Positions 1-7,533 are shown, numbered from the stretch's first letter. The stretch is 19,508 bases of DNA from Rhodobacteraceae bacterium UBA6273 (GCA_002440625.1 DJUV01000078.1:1-19508), one strand, 5' to 3'. Numbers and translations are program-made. The notes: a model not told the origin generated them from the sequence alone.

Positions 1-288
1 GTCGCCGCCGACCCGATGCTGTCGGGCTGCCAGATCCACCGCTTCCTGATCCTGCACAAGGAGCTCGACGCCGACGACGGCGAGCTGACCCGCACCCGCA
101 AGGTCCGCCGCAACATCATCGCCGAGAAATTCGCCGATCTGATCGATGCGCTCTACGGCGGCAAGGACGAGATCTACACCGAGACCGAAGTCACCTACGA
201 GGACGGCCGCAAGGGCGCCATCAAGGCGACGCTGACCATTCGCGACGCGGCGGTGGTGGCGCAGGAGCGGAGGATGGCGGCCGAATGA
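1..288 (+). CDS. Long-chain acyl-CoA synthetase (AMP-binding) family, C-terminal fragment
   Basis: The reading frame is open from the first base of the window and ends at TGA 286-288, so only the last 95 residues are visible and the true start lies upstream. The stretch with HKELDADDGELTRTRKVRR matches the C-terminal region of large AMP-forming long-chain acyl-CoA synthetases, where the Lys/Arg-rich segment follows an acidic Asp-Asp-Gly-Glu-Leu turn. By family knowledge the enzyme would activate a carboxylic acid with ATP and CoA in the cytoplasm. Its stop overlaps the start of the next gene (ATGA, 285-288), which indicates translational coupling with a Liv-type ABC transporter. The catalytic P-loop and substrate pocket are outside the window, so the acyl substrate cannot be judged. 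Confidence 0.82.
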   Translation, partial: VAADPMLSGCQIHRFLILHKELDADDGELTRTRKVRRNIIAEKFADLIDALYGGKDEIYTETEVTYEDGRKGAIKATLTIRDAAVVAQERRMAAE

Positions 289-1106
289 ACGCAATGAATC
301 CAGATGGTTACACCACCGCCGACGGCCGCAGGATCGGGCCGGTTCTGATGGAGATGAAGAGCATCACGCTGCGCTTTGGCGGGGTGAAGGCGATCACCGA
401 CATTTCCTTTGACATCCGCGAGGGCGAGATCCGCGCGATCATCGGGCCGAACGGGGCGGGCAAGTCCTCGATGCTGAACGTCATTTCGGGCTTTTACGTC
501 CCGCAGGAGGGCGAGGTCTGGTTCCGGGGCGAAAGGCGCGGGCCAATGCGGCCCTATGCCGTCGCCCGTCTTGGCATCGCCCGGACCTTCCAGAACATCG
601 CGCTTTTCGACGGGATGAGCGTTCTCGACAACATCATGACTGGGCGGCTGACGCGGATGAAGGCGGGCCTTCTGTCGCAGGCGATCTGGTGGGGCGCGGC
701 GGAAAAGGAAGAAACTGCGAACCGCGAAAAAGTCGAAAAGATCATAGACTTCCTTGAAATTCAGAATATTCGCAAAACGCCCGTGGGCCGCTTGCCCTAT
801 GGTTTGAAGAAGCGCGTCGAGCTGGCGCGGGCCCTTGCAGCCGAACCGATGCTGCTGCTTCTCGACGAACCGATGGCGGGCATGAACGTCGAGGAGAAGG
901 AGGACATGTGCCGCTTCATCCTCGACGTGAACGATGAGTTCGGCACCACCATCGCGCTCATCGAGCATGACATGGGCGTGGTCATGGACCTCTCCGACCG
1001 CGTGGTGGTGATGGACTACGGCCGGAAGATCGGCGACGGCACGCCGGACGAAGTGCGGGCGAACCCGGATGTGATCAATGCCTATCTGGGGGTGGCGCAT
1101 GACTGA
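285..1106 (+). CDS. Branched-chain amino acid-type ABC transporter ATP-binding protein (LivG-like)
   Basis: This is a 273-residue cytoplasmic ATPase subunit of a HAAT/Liv-type importer. Visible motifs are Walker A GPNGAGKS (residues 54-61), the Q-loop glutamine near 103 (RTFQNIALF), a signature region PYGLKKR (171-177), Walker B LLLLDE (190-195) and the switch histidine in IEHDMGVV (about 228). The signature is unusual: LivG proteins normally show a form close to SYGxQR, and the LSGGQ core is poorly kept here, though this is seen in some members of the subfamily. The C-terminal NPDVINAYLG is the usual LivG ending. The ATG overlaps the stop of the upstream acyl-CoA synthetase, and the permease genes follow. 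It should energise transport together with the LivF-like subunit at 4678. The symbol is left blank because the substrate is unlikely to be simply leucine. Confidence 0.93.
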   Translation: MNAMNPDGYTTADGRRIGPVLMEMKSITLRFGGVKAITDISFDIREGEIRAIIGPNGAGKSSMLNVISGFYVPQEGEVWFRGERRGPMRPYAVARLGIARTFQNIALFDGMSVLDNIMTGRLTRMKAGLLSQAIWWGAAEKEETANREKVEKIIDFLEIQNIRKTPVGRLPYGLKKRVELARALAAEPMLLLLDEPMAGMNVEEKEDMCRFILDVNDEFGTTIALIEHDMGVVMDLSDRVVVMDYGRKIGDGTPDEVRANPDVINAYLGVAHD

Positions 1107-1123
1107 TTTCGCCATGTCACCCT

Positions 1124-1143
1124 GCGTACACCGGGCGTACACC
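1124..1143. repeat. Short direct repeat GCGTACACC between livG-like and livH-like genes
   Basis: The 9-mer GCGTACACC occurs at 1124-1132 and again at 1135-1143, with a period of 11 bp, in the only gap of more than 70 bp among the first three genes. The spacing is about one helical turn, which would suit a protein site, but nothing else supports this and chance is a fair explanation. Confidence 0.4.
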
Positions 1144-1173
1144 CCCCGTGCAGACGCCGCAATCCGCCGCCAA

Positions 1174-1180
1174 GGGGAGG
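1174..1180 (+). promoter_or_regulatory. Ribosome binding site that decides the livH-like start
   Basis: GGGGAGG lies directly against an ATG at 1181 but 6 nt before the ATG at 1187. The normal spacer therefore favours 1187 over both 1181 and the in-frame GTG at 1148. Confidence 0.7.
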
Positions 1181-1186
1181 ATGCCG

Positions 1187-2173
1187 ATGTCTGACCAGCT
1201 TCTTTATGCGATGGAGGCCGGCCTCAACGGGTTGATGGCGGGGGTGATGTATTCGCTCGTGGCGCTGGGCTTCGTCCTGATCTTCAAGGCCTCTGGCATC
1301 TTCAACTACGCGCAAGGTGTGCTCGCGCTTTTCGCCGCCCTCACGCTTGTCGGCTTCCAGCAGGGACAGATCCCTTTCGCCCATCTCCTCAACACGATCT
1401 TCGGCACCGACCTCGACAGCTTCGGCTGGACCTTGCCTGCCGCTGTGGCCATCCTCCTGACCGCCGCCGTCATGGTCCTGCTCGCCATCCTGATCGAGAA
1501 GTTGGTGCTGCAACACCTTGTCAATCAGGCGCCGATCATCCTCTTCATGGCGACGATCGGCATGGCCTATTTCCTCGAAGGCCTCGGCGACATCATGTGG
1601 GGCGCCGATATCAAGACGCTTGACGTCGGCCTGCCGCAGGGCATCAACGAGACGGTCGAGAGCGTGACCGACAGGCTTTTCGGCTACGGCTTCTTCATCG
1701 ACAATCTCGACATCGTCGCCACGGTGGTGGCGGCACTTCTCGTCGTCTCCCTGACCCTCTTCAGCCAGTATTCGAAGCAGGGCCGGGCGCTCCGTGCTGT
1801 CGCCGACGACCATCAGGCGGCGCTGTCGGTCGGCATCTCGCTGAGGTTCATCTGGGTCCTCGTATGGTCCATCGCCGGCTTCGTGGCGCTTGTCGCCGGG
1901 ATCATGTGGGGCGCGAAATCGGGGGTCCAGTTCTCGCTCTCGCTCATCGCCCTGAAGGCGCTGCCGGTCCTGATGCTTGGCGGCTTCACCTCGATCCCCG
2001 GAGCCATCGTCGGCGGCCTTATCATCGGCATGGGCGAGAAGCTCTTCGAGTTCTACGTCGGCCCGCTGATCGGCGGCGCGACCGAGAACTGGTTCGCCTA
2101 TGTGCTGGCGCTTCTCTTCCTCGTTTTTCGACCACAGGGCCTTTTCGGCGAACGTATCATCGAGAGGGTATGA
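1187..2173 (+). CDS. Branched-chain amino acid-type ABC transporter permease (LivH-like)
   Basis: This is a 328-residue inner-membrane permease of the LivH family. The sequence is dominated by hydrophobic segments, roughly eight or nine spans. It carries the family pattern near the N-terminus (GLMAGVMYSLVALGFVLIFK, followed by an Asn-Tyr-Ala-Gln-Gly motif) and the C-terminal LMLGGFTSIPGAIVGGLIIG that lies in the coupling region for the ATPases. I chose the ATG at 1187 for its well-spaced GGGGAGG site; an in-frame GTG at 1148 would add 13 polar residues and has no clear ribosome site. It should pair with the LivM-like protein starting 4 nt downstream to form the membrane channel. Solute specificity cannot be read from the permease. 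Confidence 0.93.
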   Translation: MSDQLLYAMEAGLNGLMAGVMYSLVALGFVLIFKASGIFNYAQGVLALFAALTLVGFQQGQIPFAHLLNTIFGTDLDSFGWTLPAAVAILLTAAVMVLLAILIEKLVLQHLVNQAPIILFMATIGMAYFLEGLGDIMWGADIKTLDVGLPQGINETVESVTDRLFGYGFFIDNLDIVATVVAALLVVSLTLFSQYSKQGRALRAVADDHQAALSVGISLRFIWVLVWSIAGFVALVAGIMWGAKSGVQFSLSLIALKALPVLMLGGFTSIPGAIVGGLIIGMGEKLFEFYVGPLIGGATENWFAYVLALLFLVFRPQGLFGERIIERV

Positions 2174-2176
2174 GCG

Positions 2177-3253
2177 ATGTTCTACCGCGAGGCAGGCGAC
2201 TTCAAGACAAGCTACGCCAGTGACAGCCAGACCTTCCCGATCAGGTTCGACCGCTGGCGCTACTATGCGATCCTGGCGGTGGCCTTCGGGGTGGTGCCGT
2301 TCTTCATCAACGACTACTGGGCCAACGCGGTCTTCGTGCCGTTCCTGATCTATGCCATCGCGGCGATCGGGCTCAACATCCTGACGGGCTACTGCGGGCA
2401 GGTCTCGCTTGGCACCGGCGGGTTCATGGCGGTCGGGGCCTATGCGGTCTACAAGCTGATGACCGCCTTTCCCGATGTGCCGATCCTGATCCATGTCCTT
2501 CTGGCGGGCGGGATCACGGCGGCGGTCGGCGTTCTTTTCGGCCTGCCTTCGCTTCGGATCAAGGGGTTCTACCTGGCGGTCGCCACGCTTGCGGCGCAGT
2601 TCTTCCTCGTCTGGCTCTTCAACAAGGTGCCGTGGTTCTACAACCACTCCGCCTCGGGCCAGATCTCGGCGCCGGAGCGGGCGATGTTCGGCGTGCCGGT
2701 CACCGGGGCGACGGCGACGGCGCCGGTCAAGTACCTCTTTTGCCTCGCGATCCTTTTCGCGCTGGCCTGGCTCGCGCGGAACCTGACGCGCGGCACGCTG
2801 GGGCGGAAGTGGATGGCGATCCGCGACATGGACATCGCGGCCGAGATCATCGGGGTCAATCCGCTGACGACGAAGCTGTCGGCCTTCGCGATTTCGTCCT
2901 TCTACATCGGCGTGGCGGGGGCCCTCTTCTTCTCCGTCTATCTCGGTGCGGTGGAAGTGGGCGAGGCTTTCGGCATCCAGAAGTCGTTCCTCATCCTCTT
3001 CATGATCATCATCGGCGGCCTCGGCTCGATCTTCGGCAGTTTCGCCGGGGCGGCCTTCCTCGTCCTCTTGCCGGTGCTTCTGAAGAACCTGCTGGTCGGG
3101 CAACTGGGATGGGCCACCGATCTTGCCGCGCATGTCGAGCTGATGATCGTCGGCGCGCTGATCGTCATCTTCCTGATCGCCGAACCACATGGCCTCGCCC
3201 AGCTCTGGCGGCTGGCAAAGGAAAAACTCCGGCTTTGGCCCTTCCCGCATTGA
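2177..3253 (+). CDS. Branched-chain amino acid-type ABC transporter permease (LivM-like)
   Basis: This 358-residue membrane protein starts 4 nt after the LivH-like stop, which implies coupled translation. Family hallmarks are GLNILTGYCGQVSLGTGGFM followed by a Val-Gly-Ala-Tyr motif, the central KGFYLAVATLAAQFFL segment and the C-terminal IIIGGLGSIFGSFAGAAFL that contacts the ATPase. Roughly ten hydrophobic segments are visible. The N-terminus is a hydrophilic stretch of about 30 residues before the first span, which is common in LivM homologues. It would form a heterodimeric channel with the LivH-like protein. About 70 bp separate it from the binding-protein gene, with a good ribosome site there, so the binding protein can be translated independently at a higher level. 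Confidence 0.93.
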   Translation: MFYREAGDFKTSYASDSQTFPIRFDRWRYYAILAVAFGVVPFFINDYWANAVFVPFLIYAIAAIGLNILTGYCGQVSLGTGGFMAVGAYAVYKLMTAFPDVPILIHVLLAGGITAAVGVLFGLPSLRIKGFYLAVATLAAQFFLVWLFNKVPWFYNHSASGQISAPERAMFGVPVTGATATAPVKYLFCLAILFALAWLARNLTRGTLGRKWMAIRDMDIAAEIIGVNPLTTKLSAFAISSFYIGVAGALFFSVYLGAVEVGEAFGIQKSFLILFMIIIGGLGSIFGSFAGAAFLVLLPVLLKNLLVGQLGWATDLAAHVELMIVGALIVIFLIAEPHGLAQLWRLAKEKLRLWPFPH

Positions 3254-3324
3254 GGGGCTGCCCAACCAGAAGACCGGCGGAGCGGCCGGCATATCGAAAC
3301 CGTGACCTTGGGAGGAGACCCCTG

Positions 3325-4605
3325 ATGAAGAAGACCCTGACAGCCCTTGCGCTGGCGATCGCCACCGCGACGCCCGCCCTGGCGGAACTCGTCGTGCCGA
3401 ACATGAGCTACCGCACCGGTCCGTATGCGCCGGGCGGCATTCCCTATGCCGACGGCTTCAACGACTATTTCACGCTTCTGAACGAGCGCGACGGTGGCAT
3501 CGGCGGCGAAAAGGTCGTCACGCCGGAATGCGAGACCGCCTACAACACCGAGAAGGGCGTGGAGTGCTACGAGGCGACGAAGGGTGGCGGTGCGTTGGTC
3601 TACAACCCCTTGTCGACCGGCATCACCTACCAGCTTATCCCCAAGGTCTCCGCCGACAAGATCCCGCTTTACACGCCGGGCTACGGGCGGACCTCGGCGG
3701 CGAATGGCAAGGTGTTCGAATGGGTCTTCAACTACCCGGCGAACTACTGGGACGGCGCCTCGGTGGCGATCAAGTATCTGCTTGAAGAGAATGGCGGTGA
3801 TCTCAATGGCAAGAAGATCGCGCTGGTCTATCACAACTCGGCCTATGGCAAGGAGCCGATCCGCACGCTGACGGAACTGTCGAAGAAGCACGGCTTCACG
3901 CTGGTCGAAGTGCCGGTCGACCATCCGGGCCAGGAACAGAAAAGCCAGTGGCTGCAGATCCGCCGTGACAAGCCGGATTACGTGCTGATGTGGGGCTGGG
4001 GCGTGATGAACGCCGTGGCGATCCAGGAGGCCGCGAACATCAAGTTCCCGATGGAGAATTTCATCGGCATCTGGTGGTCGGGGTCGGAGAATGACGTGCT
4101 GCCCGCAGGCGACGGCGCCAACGGCTACAAGTCGCTCGCCATGCACGGAACGGGGATGGATTACCCGGTCTATGACGAGCTGAAGAAGTTCGTCTACGAC
4201 GCCGGCAAATCCTCGGGCGTGGGCGATCAGGTCGGCTCGGTGCTTTACTCGCGCGGCATGTATGCGGCGCTGGTCATCTCGGAAGCGATCCGCAAGGCGC
4301 AGGAACTGGCCGGTACGCCGCAGATCACGGCGGCACAGCTTCGCGACGGGTTCGAGGCGCTGGAGATCACCGAGGCGCGGATGGCCGAGCTTGGCCTGCC
4401 GGACTTCGGCCAGCCCTTCGCGGCCTCTTGCGCCGATCATGGCGGGCCGGGGGCGGCACTTCTCCAGCAATGGGATGCGACGGCGAAGAAATGGAGCCTC
4501 ATCACCGGCTTCATCGCCCCGGATGACGAAGTTCTCGACCCGCTGATCGCCGAGGATTCGGCCGCCTACGCAGCCGAAAACAAGATCACCGAGCGCTGCA
4601 ACTGA
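3325..4605 (+). CDS. Periplasmic substrate-binding protein of the Liv-type ABC transporter
   Basis: This is a 426-residue exported solute receptor of the periplasmic binding protein type I (Peripla_BP_6) class. A clear Sec signal peptide covers residues 1-20 (MKKTLTALAL, then ATATPALA), with cleavage expected after the final Ala. The mature protein opens with a segment containing YRTGPYAPGGIPYADGFNDY, which corresponds to the ligand-cleft N-terminal strand, and has KKIALVYHNSAYGKE in the first lobe. Three cysteines (in PECETAYN, VECYEATK and ASCADHGG) could form disulphides. GGAGGAG at 3311-3317 is well placed for the ATG at 3325; the frame is open further upstream but that part reads as a shadow of livM. 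Its ligand is unknown: the neighbouring acyl-CoA ligases point to a carboxylic acid rather than an amino acid. Confidence 0.92.
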   Translation: MKKTLTALALAIATATPALAELVVPNMSYRTGPYAPGGIPYADGFNDYFTLLNERDGGIGGEKVVTPECETAYNTEKGVECYEATKGGGALVYNPLSTGITYQLIPKVSADKIPLYTPGYGRTSAANGKVFEWVFNYPANYWDGASVAIKYLLEENGGDLNGKKIALVYHNSAYGKEPIRTLTELSKKHGFTLVEVPVDHPGQEQKSQWLQIRRDKPDYVLMWGWGVMNAVAIQEAANIKFPMENFIGIWWSGSENDVLPAGDGANGYKSLAMHGTGMDYPVYDELKKFVYDAGKSSGVGDQVGSVLYSRGMYAALVISEAIRKAQELAGTPQITAAQLRDGFEALEITEARMAELGLPDFGQPFAASCADHGGPGAALLQQWDATAKKWSLITGFIAPDDEVLDPLIAEDSAAYAAENKITERCN

Positions 4606-4622
4606 GCGTCCTGCACAAGCTT

Positions 4623-4645
4623 CCCCGGCCCGACCAGGGCCGGGG
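4623..4645 (+). terminator. Strong intercistronic hairpin after the binding-protein gene
   Basis: A perfect 9-bp stem, CCCCGGCCC (4623-4631) with GGGCCGGGG (4637-4645) and a 5-nt loop GACCA, sits between the binding-protein stop and the livF-like start. There is no U-run after it, so full rho-independent termination is unlikely. In ABC operons such hairpins typically protect the upstream mRNA and attenuate readthrough, raising binding protein over ATPase; that role is inferred here. Confidence 0.75.
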
Positions 4646-4677
4646 TCATCTGGATCAACCAACGCCCGGGGGACGCC

Positions 4678-5499
4678 ATGCTCGATGCCGGCAAGACCGA
4701 GACCCTGCTTGAGGTCAACAACATCGAGGTGATCTACAACCATGTGATCCTCGTCCTGAAGGGCGTCAGCCTTTCGGTGCCGAAGGGCGGCATCACCGCG
4801 CTTCTGGGCGGCAATGGTGCGGGCAAGACCACGACTTTGAAGGCCATTTCCAATCTTCTGAAATCCGAGAGGGGCGAGGTTACCAAGGGCAGCATCCTTT
4901 ACCGGGGTGCCCGCGTGCAGGACATGTCGCCGGCGGACCTAGTGCGGATGGGTGTCATTCAGGTGATGGAGGGGCGGCATTGTTTCGGCCATCTCACCGT
5001 CGAGGACAACCTTCTGACCGGCGCCTATACCCGCAAGGACGGCAGCGCCGCGATCGCGCGTGATCTTGAGATGGTCTATGCCTATTTTCCACGCCTCAAG
5101 GAACGCCGCAGATCGCAGGCCGGCTATACCTCGGGCGGTGAGCAGCAGATGGTCGCCATCGGCCGCGCCCTGATGTCGCGGCCCGAGATGATCCTTCTTG
5201 ACGAGCCGTCGATGGGCCTTGCGCCGCAACTTGTCGAACAGATCTTCGAGATCGTGAAAGCGGTGAACGAGAAGGAGGGCGTGACCTTCCTTCTGGCCGA
5301 GCAGAACACCAACGTGGCGCTGCGCTTTGCCCACTACGGCTACATCCTTGAAAGCGGGCGCGTGGTGATGGACGGGCCGGCCACGGGCCTGCGCGAAAAC
5401 CCCGATGTGAAGGAATTCTACCTCGGCATGTCGGACGAGGGCCGGAAGTCGTTCCGCGACGTGCGGAGCTATCGCCGCCGCAAGCGGTGGCTGGCATGA
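4678..5499 (+). CDS. Branched-chain amino acid-type ABC transporter ATP-binding protein (LivF-like)
   Basis: This is the 273-residue second ATPase of the importer. It shows Walker A GGNGAGKTT (44-52), Q-loop Gln95, signature TSGGEQQ (151-157), Walker B MILLDE (171-176) and the LivF-type switch LAEQN in which Gln replaces the usual His (about 209). Unlike typical LivF of about 235 residues, it has a C-terminal extension ending in a very basic tail (YRRRKRWLA), which I associate with the transporters linked to acyl-CoA ligase genes. The ATG at 4678 follows a GGGGGAC site. Its TGA overlaps the start of the next gene (ATGATG, 5496-5501), tying the transporter to the ligase-like protein. Confidence 0.93.
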   Translation: MLDAGKTETLLEVNNIEVIYNHVILVLKGVSLSVPKGGITALLGGNGAGKTTTLKAISNLLKSERGEVTKGSILYRGARVQDMSPADLVRMGVIQVMEGRHCFGHLTVEDNLLTGAYTRKDGSAAIARDLEMVYAYFPRLKERRRSQAGYTSGGEQQMVAIGRALMSRPEMILLDEPSMGLAPQLVEQIFEIVKAVNEKEGVTFLLAEQNTNVALRFAHYGYILESGRVVMDGPATGLRENPDVKEFYLGMSDEGRKSFRDVRSYRRRKRWLA

Positions 5500-6683
5500 T
5501 GAAGGATGACAAGTTGCGCTATTTCGACGACCTCGAAACCCGCTCGGCCGACCAGCGCGCAGCCGAGCATCTTCTGGCGCTGAACGGGCAATTGCAGCGG
5601 AACGGCATGGCGGCGGTGGCCGATCTTTCAGCGCTGGCCGGGCTGCCGGTGCTGCGCAAGTCCGACCTTTCGGCGCGGCAGATGGCGAACCCGCCTTTCG
5701 GCGGGCTGCCGGTCAGGAACCTTTCCCATGTCTTCCAGTCGCCGGGGCCGATCTATGAGCCGGGGGGCAACAGCCTCGACTGGTGGCGGATGGGGCGGTT
5801 TCTTCATGCCTGCGGGATCGGCAAGGGCGACATCGTGCAGAACTGCTTTGGCTATCACCTGACCCCGGCGGGGATGATCTTCGAGAACGGCGCGCGGGCG
5901 GTGGGGGCCGTGGTGCTGCCCGCCGGAACCGGGCAGACCGACCTTCAGGTGCGCGCGGCGGCGGATATCGGCACCACGGCCTATGCCGGGACGCCGGATT
6001 ACCTGAAGGTGATCCTTGACCGGGCCGAGGAGATGGGGGTGGCGTTGAAGATCAGCCGGGCGGCGGTCGGGGGCGGGGCTCTCTTTCCGTCGCTGCGCAG
6101 GGACTACGCCGACCGGGGGATTTCCTGCCTGCAATGCTATGCGACGGCGGACCTTGGCAACATCGCCTATGAAAGCCCGGCGATGGAGGGAATGATTGTC
6201 GACGAGGGCGTGATCGTCGAGATCGTCCGCCCCGGCACCGGCGACCCTGTGCCCGATGGCGAGGTCGGCGAGGTGGTGGTGACGACGCTGAACCCCGACT
6301 ATCCCTTGATCCGTTTCGCCACCGGCGATCTTTCCGCCCTGATGCCGGGGGCAAGCCCCTGCGGGCGGACCAACACGCGCATCCGCGGCTGGCTTGGCCG
6401 CGCTGACCAGACGACCAAGATCAAGGGCATGTTCGTGCGCCCCGAACAGGTCGCCGACCTTGTCGCCCGCCATGCCGAGGTGGCGCGCGCCCGCGTCATC
6501 GCCACCCGTGAGGGCGAGATGGATGCGATGACGGTGATGATCGAGACGAGCGGCGAGGACAGCCGCGCCTACGAGAAGTCGGTGATGGACGTGCTGAAAC
6601 TGCGCGGGCGGATCGAGATCGTGGCGAAAGGATCGCTGCCGAACGACGGCAAGGTGATCGAGGACCGGCGGGTCTATGACTGA
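5496..6683 (+). CDS. Phenylacetate-CoA ligase family (PaaK-like) acyl-activating protein
   Basis: This 395-residue cytoplasmic protein matches the PaaK-type adenylate-forming family. It has an N-terminal helical segment with LPVLRKSDL (51-59), a YATADLG motif (215-221) at the place of the A5 element, YPLIRFATGDL (269-279) containing the A7 Asp, and GRADQTTKIKGMFVRPEQV (301-319) for the hinge and C-terminal domain. The glycine-rich phosphate loop, normally SSGTTGKP, instead reads FQSPGPIYEPGG (80-91), so ATP binding may differ. Start choice: ATG 5496 overlaps the livF-like TGA; ATG 5499 and GTG 5487 are alternatives. As last gene of the operon it probably activates, or helps process, the imported acid. 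A regulatory or non-ligase role cannot be excluded given the altered P-loop. Confidence 0.85.
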   Translation: MMKDDKLRYFDDLETRSADQRAAEHLLALNGQLQRNGMAAVADLSALAGLPVLRKSDLSARQMANPPFGGLPVRNLSHVFQSPGPIYEPGGNSLDWWRMGRFLHACGIGKGDIVQNCFGYHLTPAGMIFENGARAVGAVVLPAGTGQTDLQVRAAADIGTTAYAGTPDYLKVILDRAEEMGVALKISRAAVGGGALFPSLRRDYADRGISCLQCYATADLGNIAYESPAMEGMIVDEGVIVEIVRPGTGDPVPDGEVGEVVVTTLNPDYPLIRFATGDLSALMPGASPCGRTNTRIRGWLGRADQTTKIKGMFVRPEQVADLVARHAEVARARVIATREGEMDAMTVMIETSGEDSRAYEKSVMDVLKLRGRIEIVAKGSLPNDGKVIEDRRVYD

Positions 6684-6706
6684 GCGGCGCTGACCTCGCG
6701 GCAATC

Positions 6707-6725
6707 TCCGATTAAAAGAATCGGA
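6707..6725. promoter_or_regulatory. Inverted repeat TCCGATT-N5-AATCGGA upstream of bfd
   Basis: Seven-bp perfect arms at 6707-6713 and 6719-6725 flank AAAAG. It lies 24 nt after the ligase stop and 82 nt before bfd. It could be a weak terminator stem for the upstream operon or an operator; no T-run follows, so I lean to a protein site. This role is inferred. Confidence 0.45.
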
Positions 6726-6754
6726 ATTGACTTTCCTGACAGAAATTGTCAATT
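6725..6754. promoter_or_regulatory. Candidate iron-responsive operator upstream of bfd-bfr (TGA-N9-TCA)
   Basis: Two nested symmetries overlap here: AATTGAC (6725-6731) with GTCAATT (6748-6754), and TGACA (6737-6741) with TGTCA (6747-6751) around GAAAT. The inner one fits TGA-N9-TCA exactly (6737-6751), the form described for IRO-type boxes of RirA (Rrf2-family) iron regulators in alphaproteobacteria. Placement before iron-storage genes makes an iron-linked operator plausible; binding by RirA, Irr, Fur or IscR cannot be told apart from sequence alone. TTGACT (6727-6732) might double as a -35 element, but no good -10 follows. Confidence 0.5.
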
Positions 6755-6805
6755 GGCCCGGTGGCGGCATCGGGCCGCCGGACCTTGCTGACCGGGCCTT
6801 GCCGC

Positions 6806-7051
6806 ATGATCGTCTGTCATTGCATGGAAATCAGGGATAGCGACATCCGCGCCGCCGTGGACTGGATGCGTGCCGCTGACGCCGAGACGATCATCACCCC
6901 GGGCAAGATCTACCGGGCCCTTGGCAAACGCGCCGATTGCGGCGGATGCCTGCCGTTGTTCATGGACATCATGGCCGGTTGCGATAGCCTTCAGGTACCC
7001 GCCGCCCTGCAGAATCTCAAGGGCGGGCAAGCGAGGAGGATTGTGCGATGA
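6806..7051 (+). CDS. bfd: Bacterioferritin-associated ferredoxin (Bfd-type [2Fe-2S] protein)
   Basis: This 81-residue protein starts MIVCHC, the typical Bfd opening, and holds the four expected cluster ligands as C4-x-C6 and C45-x-x-C48. By family knowledge Bfd docks on bacterioferritin and passes electrons to its haem to release stored iron as Fe(II). The gap between the two cysteine pairs is about seven residues longer than in the E. coli protein. ATG 6806 is chosen because it gives the canonical N-terminus; the in-frame codon at 6746 adds 20 residues without family support and would place the operator-like sequence inside the gene. Its stop overlaps the bfr start (ATGA, 7048-7051), so the pair is co-translated. 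Confidence 0.9.
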   Translation: MIVCHCMEIRDSDIRAAVDWMRAADAETIITPGKIYRALGKRADCGGCLPLFMDIMAGCDSLQVPAALQNLKGGQARRIVR

Positions 7052-7533
7052 AGGGTGACAAGAAGGTCATTGATTTTCTGAACGCGGCGCTCAGGTCCGA
7101 GCTGACCGCGGTGAGCCAGTATTGGCTGCATTACCGGTTGCAGGAAAATTGGGGTCTTGGCAGGCTCGCCGACAAGTCGCGCGCGGAAAGCATCGAGGAG
7201 ATGCACCATGCCGACCGGCTGATCGACCGGATCATTTTCCTTGAAGGCCACCCGAATCTGCAAAAGCTCGACCCCCTGAAGATCGGCGAGTCGGTGAAAG
7301 AATCGCTTGAGGCCGATCTTGCGGCAGAGCATGGCGCGCGGACGCTTTACATTGAGGCGCGCAACCATTGCGACAAGGTCGGCGACTATGTGTCGAAGAA
7401 CCTCTTCGAGGCGCTGATCGCCGACGAGGAAGGCCATATCGACTTTCTCGAAACCCAGATTGAGCTTCATGGGCGTCTGGGTGCGGAAGGCTATGCGTTG
7501 TTGCAGGCCAAGCCCGCGAACGAGGCGGAATAG
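7048..7533 (+). CDS. bfr: Bacterioferritin
   Basis: This 161-residue protein is of standard length for a bacterioferritin. All di-iron ferroxidase ligands are visible at their usual numbers: E18, E51, H54, E94, E127 and H130, with Y25 beside the centre. M52, the axial methionine that binds haem between subunits, is present, so this is a haem-binding Bfr and not a plain ferritin or Dps. It should form a 24-subunit shell in the cytoplasm that oxidises and stores iron. It overlaps bfd by 4 nt, with GAGGAGGA (7033-7040) as ribosome site. Its TAG abuts the stop codon of the convergent Lrp-type gene with no base between them. Confidence 0.96.
   Translation: MKGDKKVIDFLNAALRSELTAVSQYWLHYRLQENWGLGRLADKSRAESIEEMHHADRLIDRIIFLEGHPNLQKLDPLKIGESVKESLEADLAAEHGARTLYIEARNHCDKVGDYVSKNLFEALIADEEGHIDFLETQIELHGRLGAEGYALLQAKPANEAE

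Noticed and set aside
1082..3292. A long open minus-strand frame (over 700 codons) opposite the permease genes, and another at 2938-4743 opposite livM and the binding protein
   Set aside because: Both translate to low-complexity Asp/Arg/His/Glu-rich sequence with no recognisable domain and lie antisense to well-supported genes; long antisense frames are expected in GC-rich codon-biased DNA.
2632..3324. N-terminal extension of the binding protein of about 230 residues
   Set aside because: It overlaps livM in another frame, is Arg-rich without family similarity, and the ribosome site plus signal peptide place the start at 3325.
6746..6805. Longer Bfd starting at 6746
   Set aside because: It would embed the palindromic operator-like sequence and add residues before the canonical MIVCHC start.
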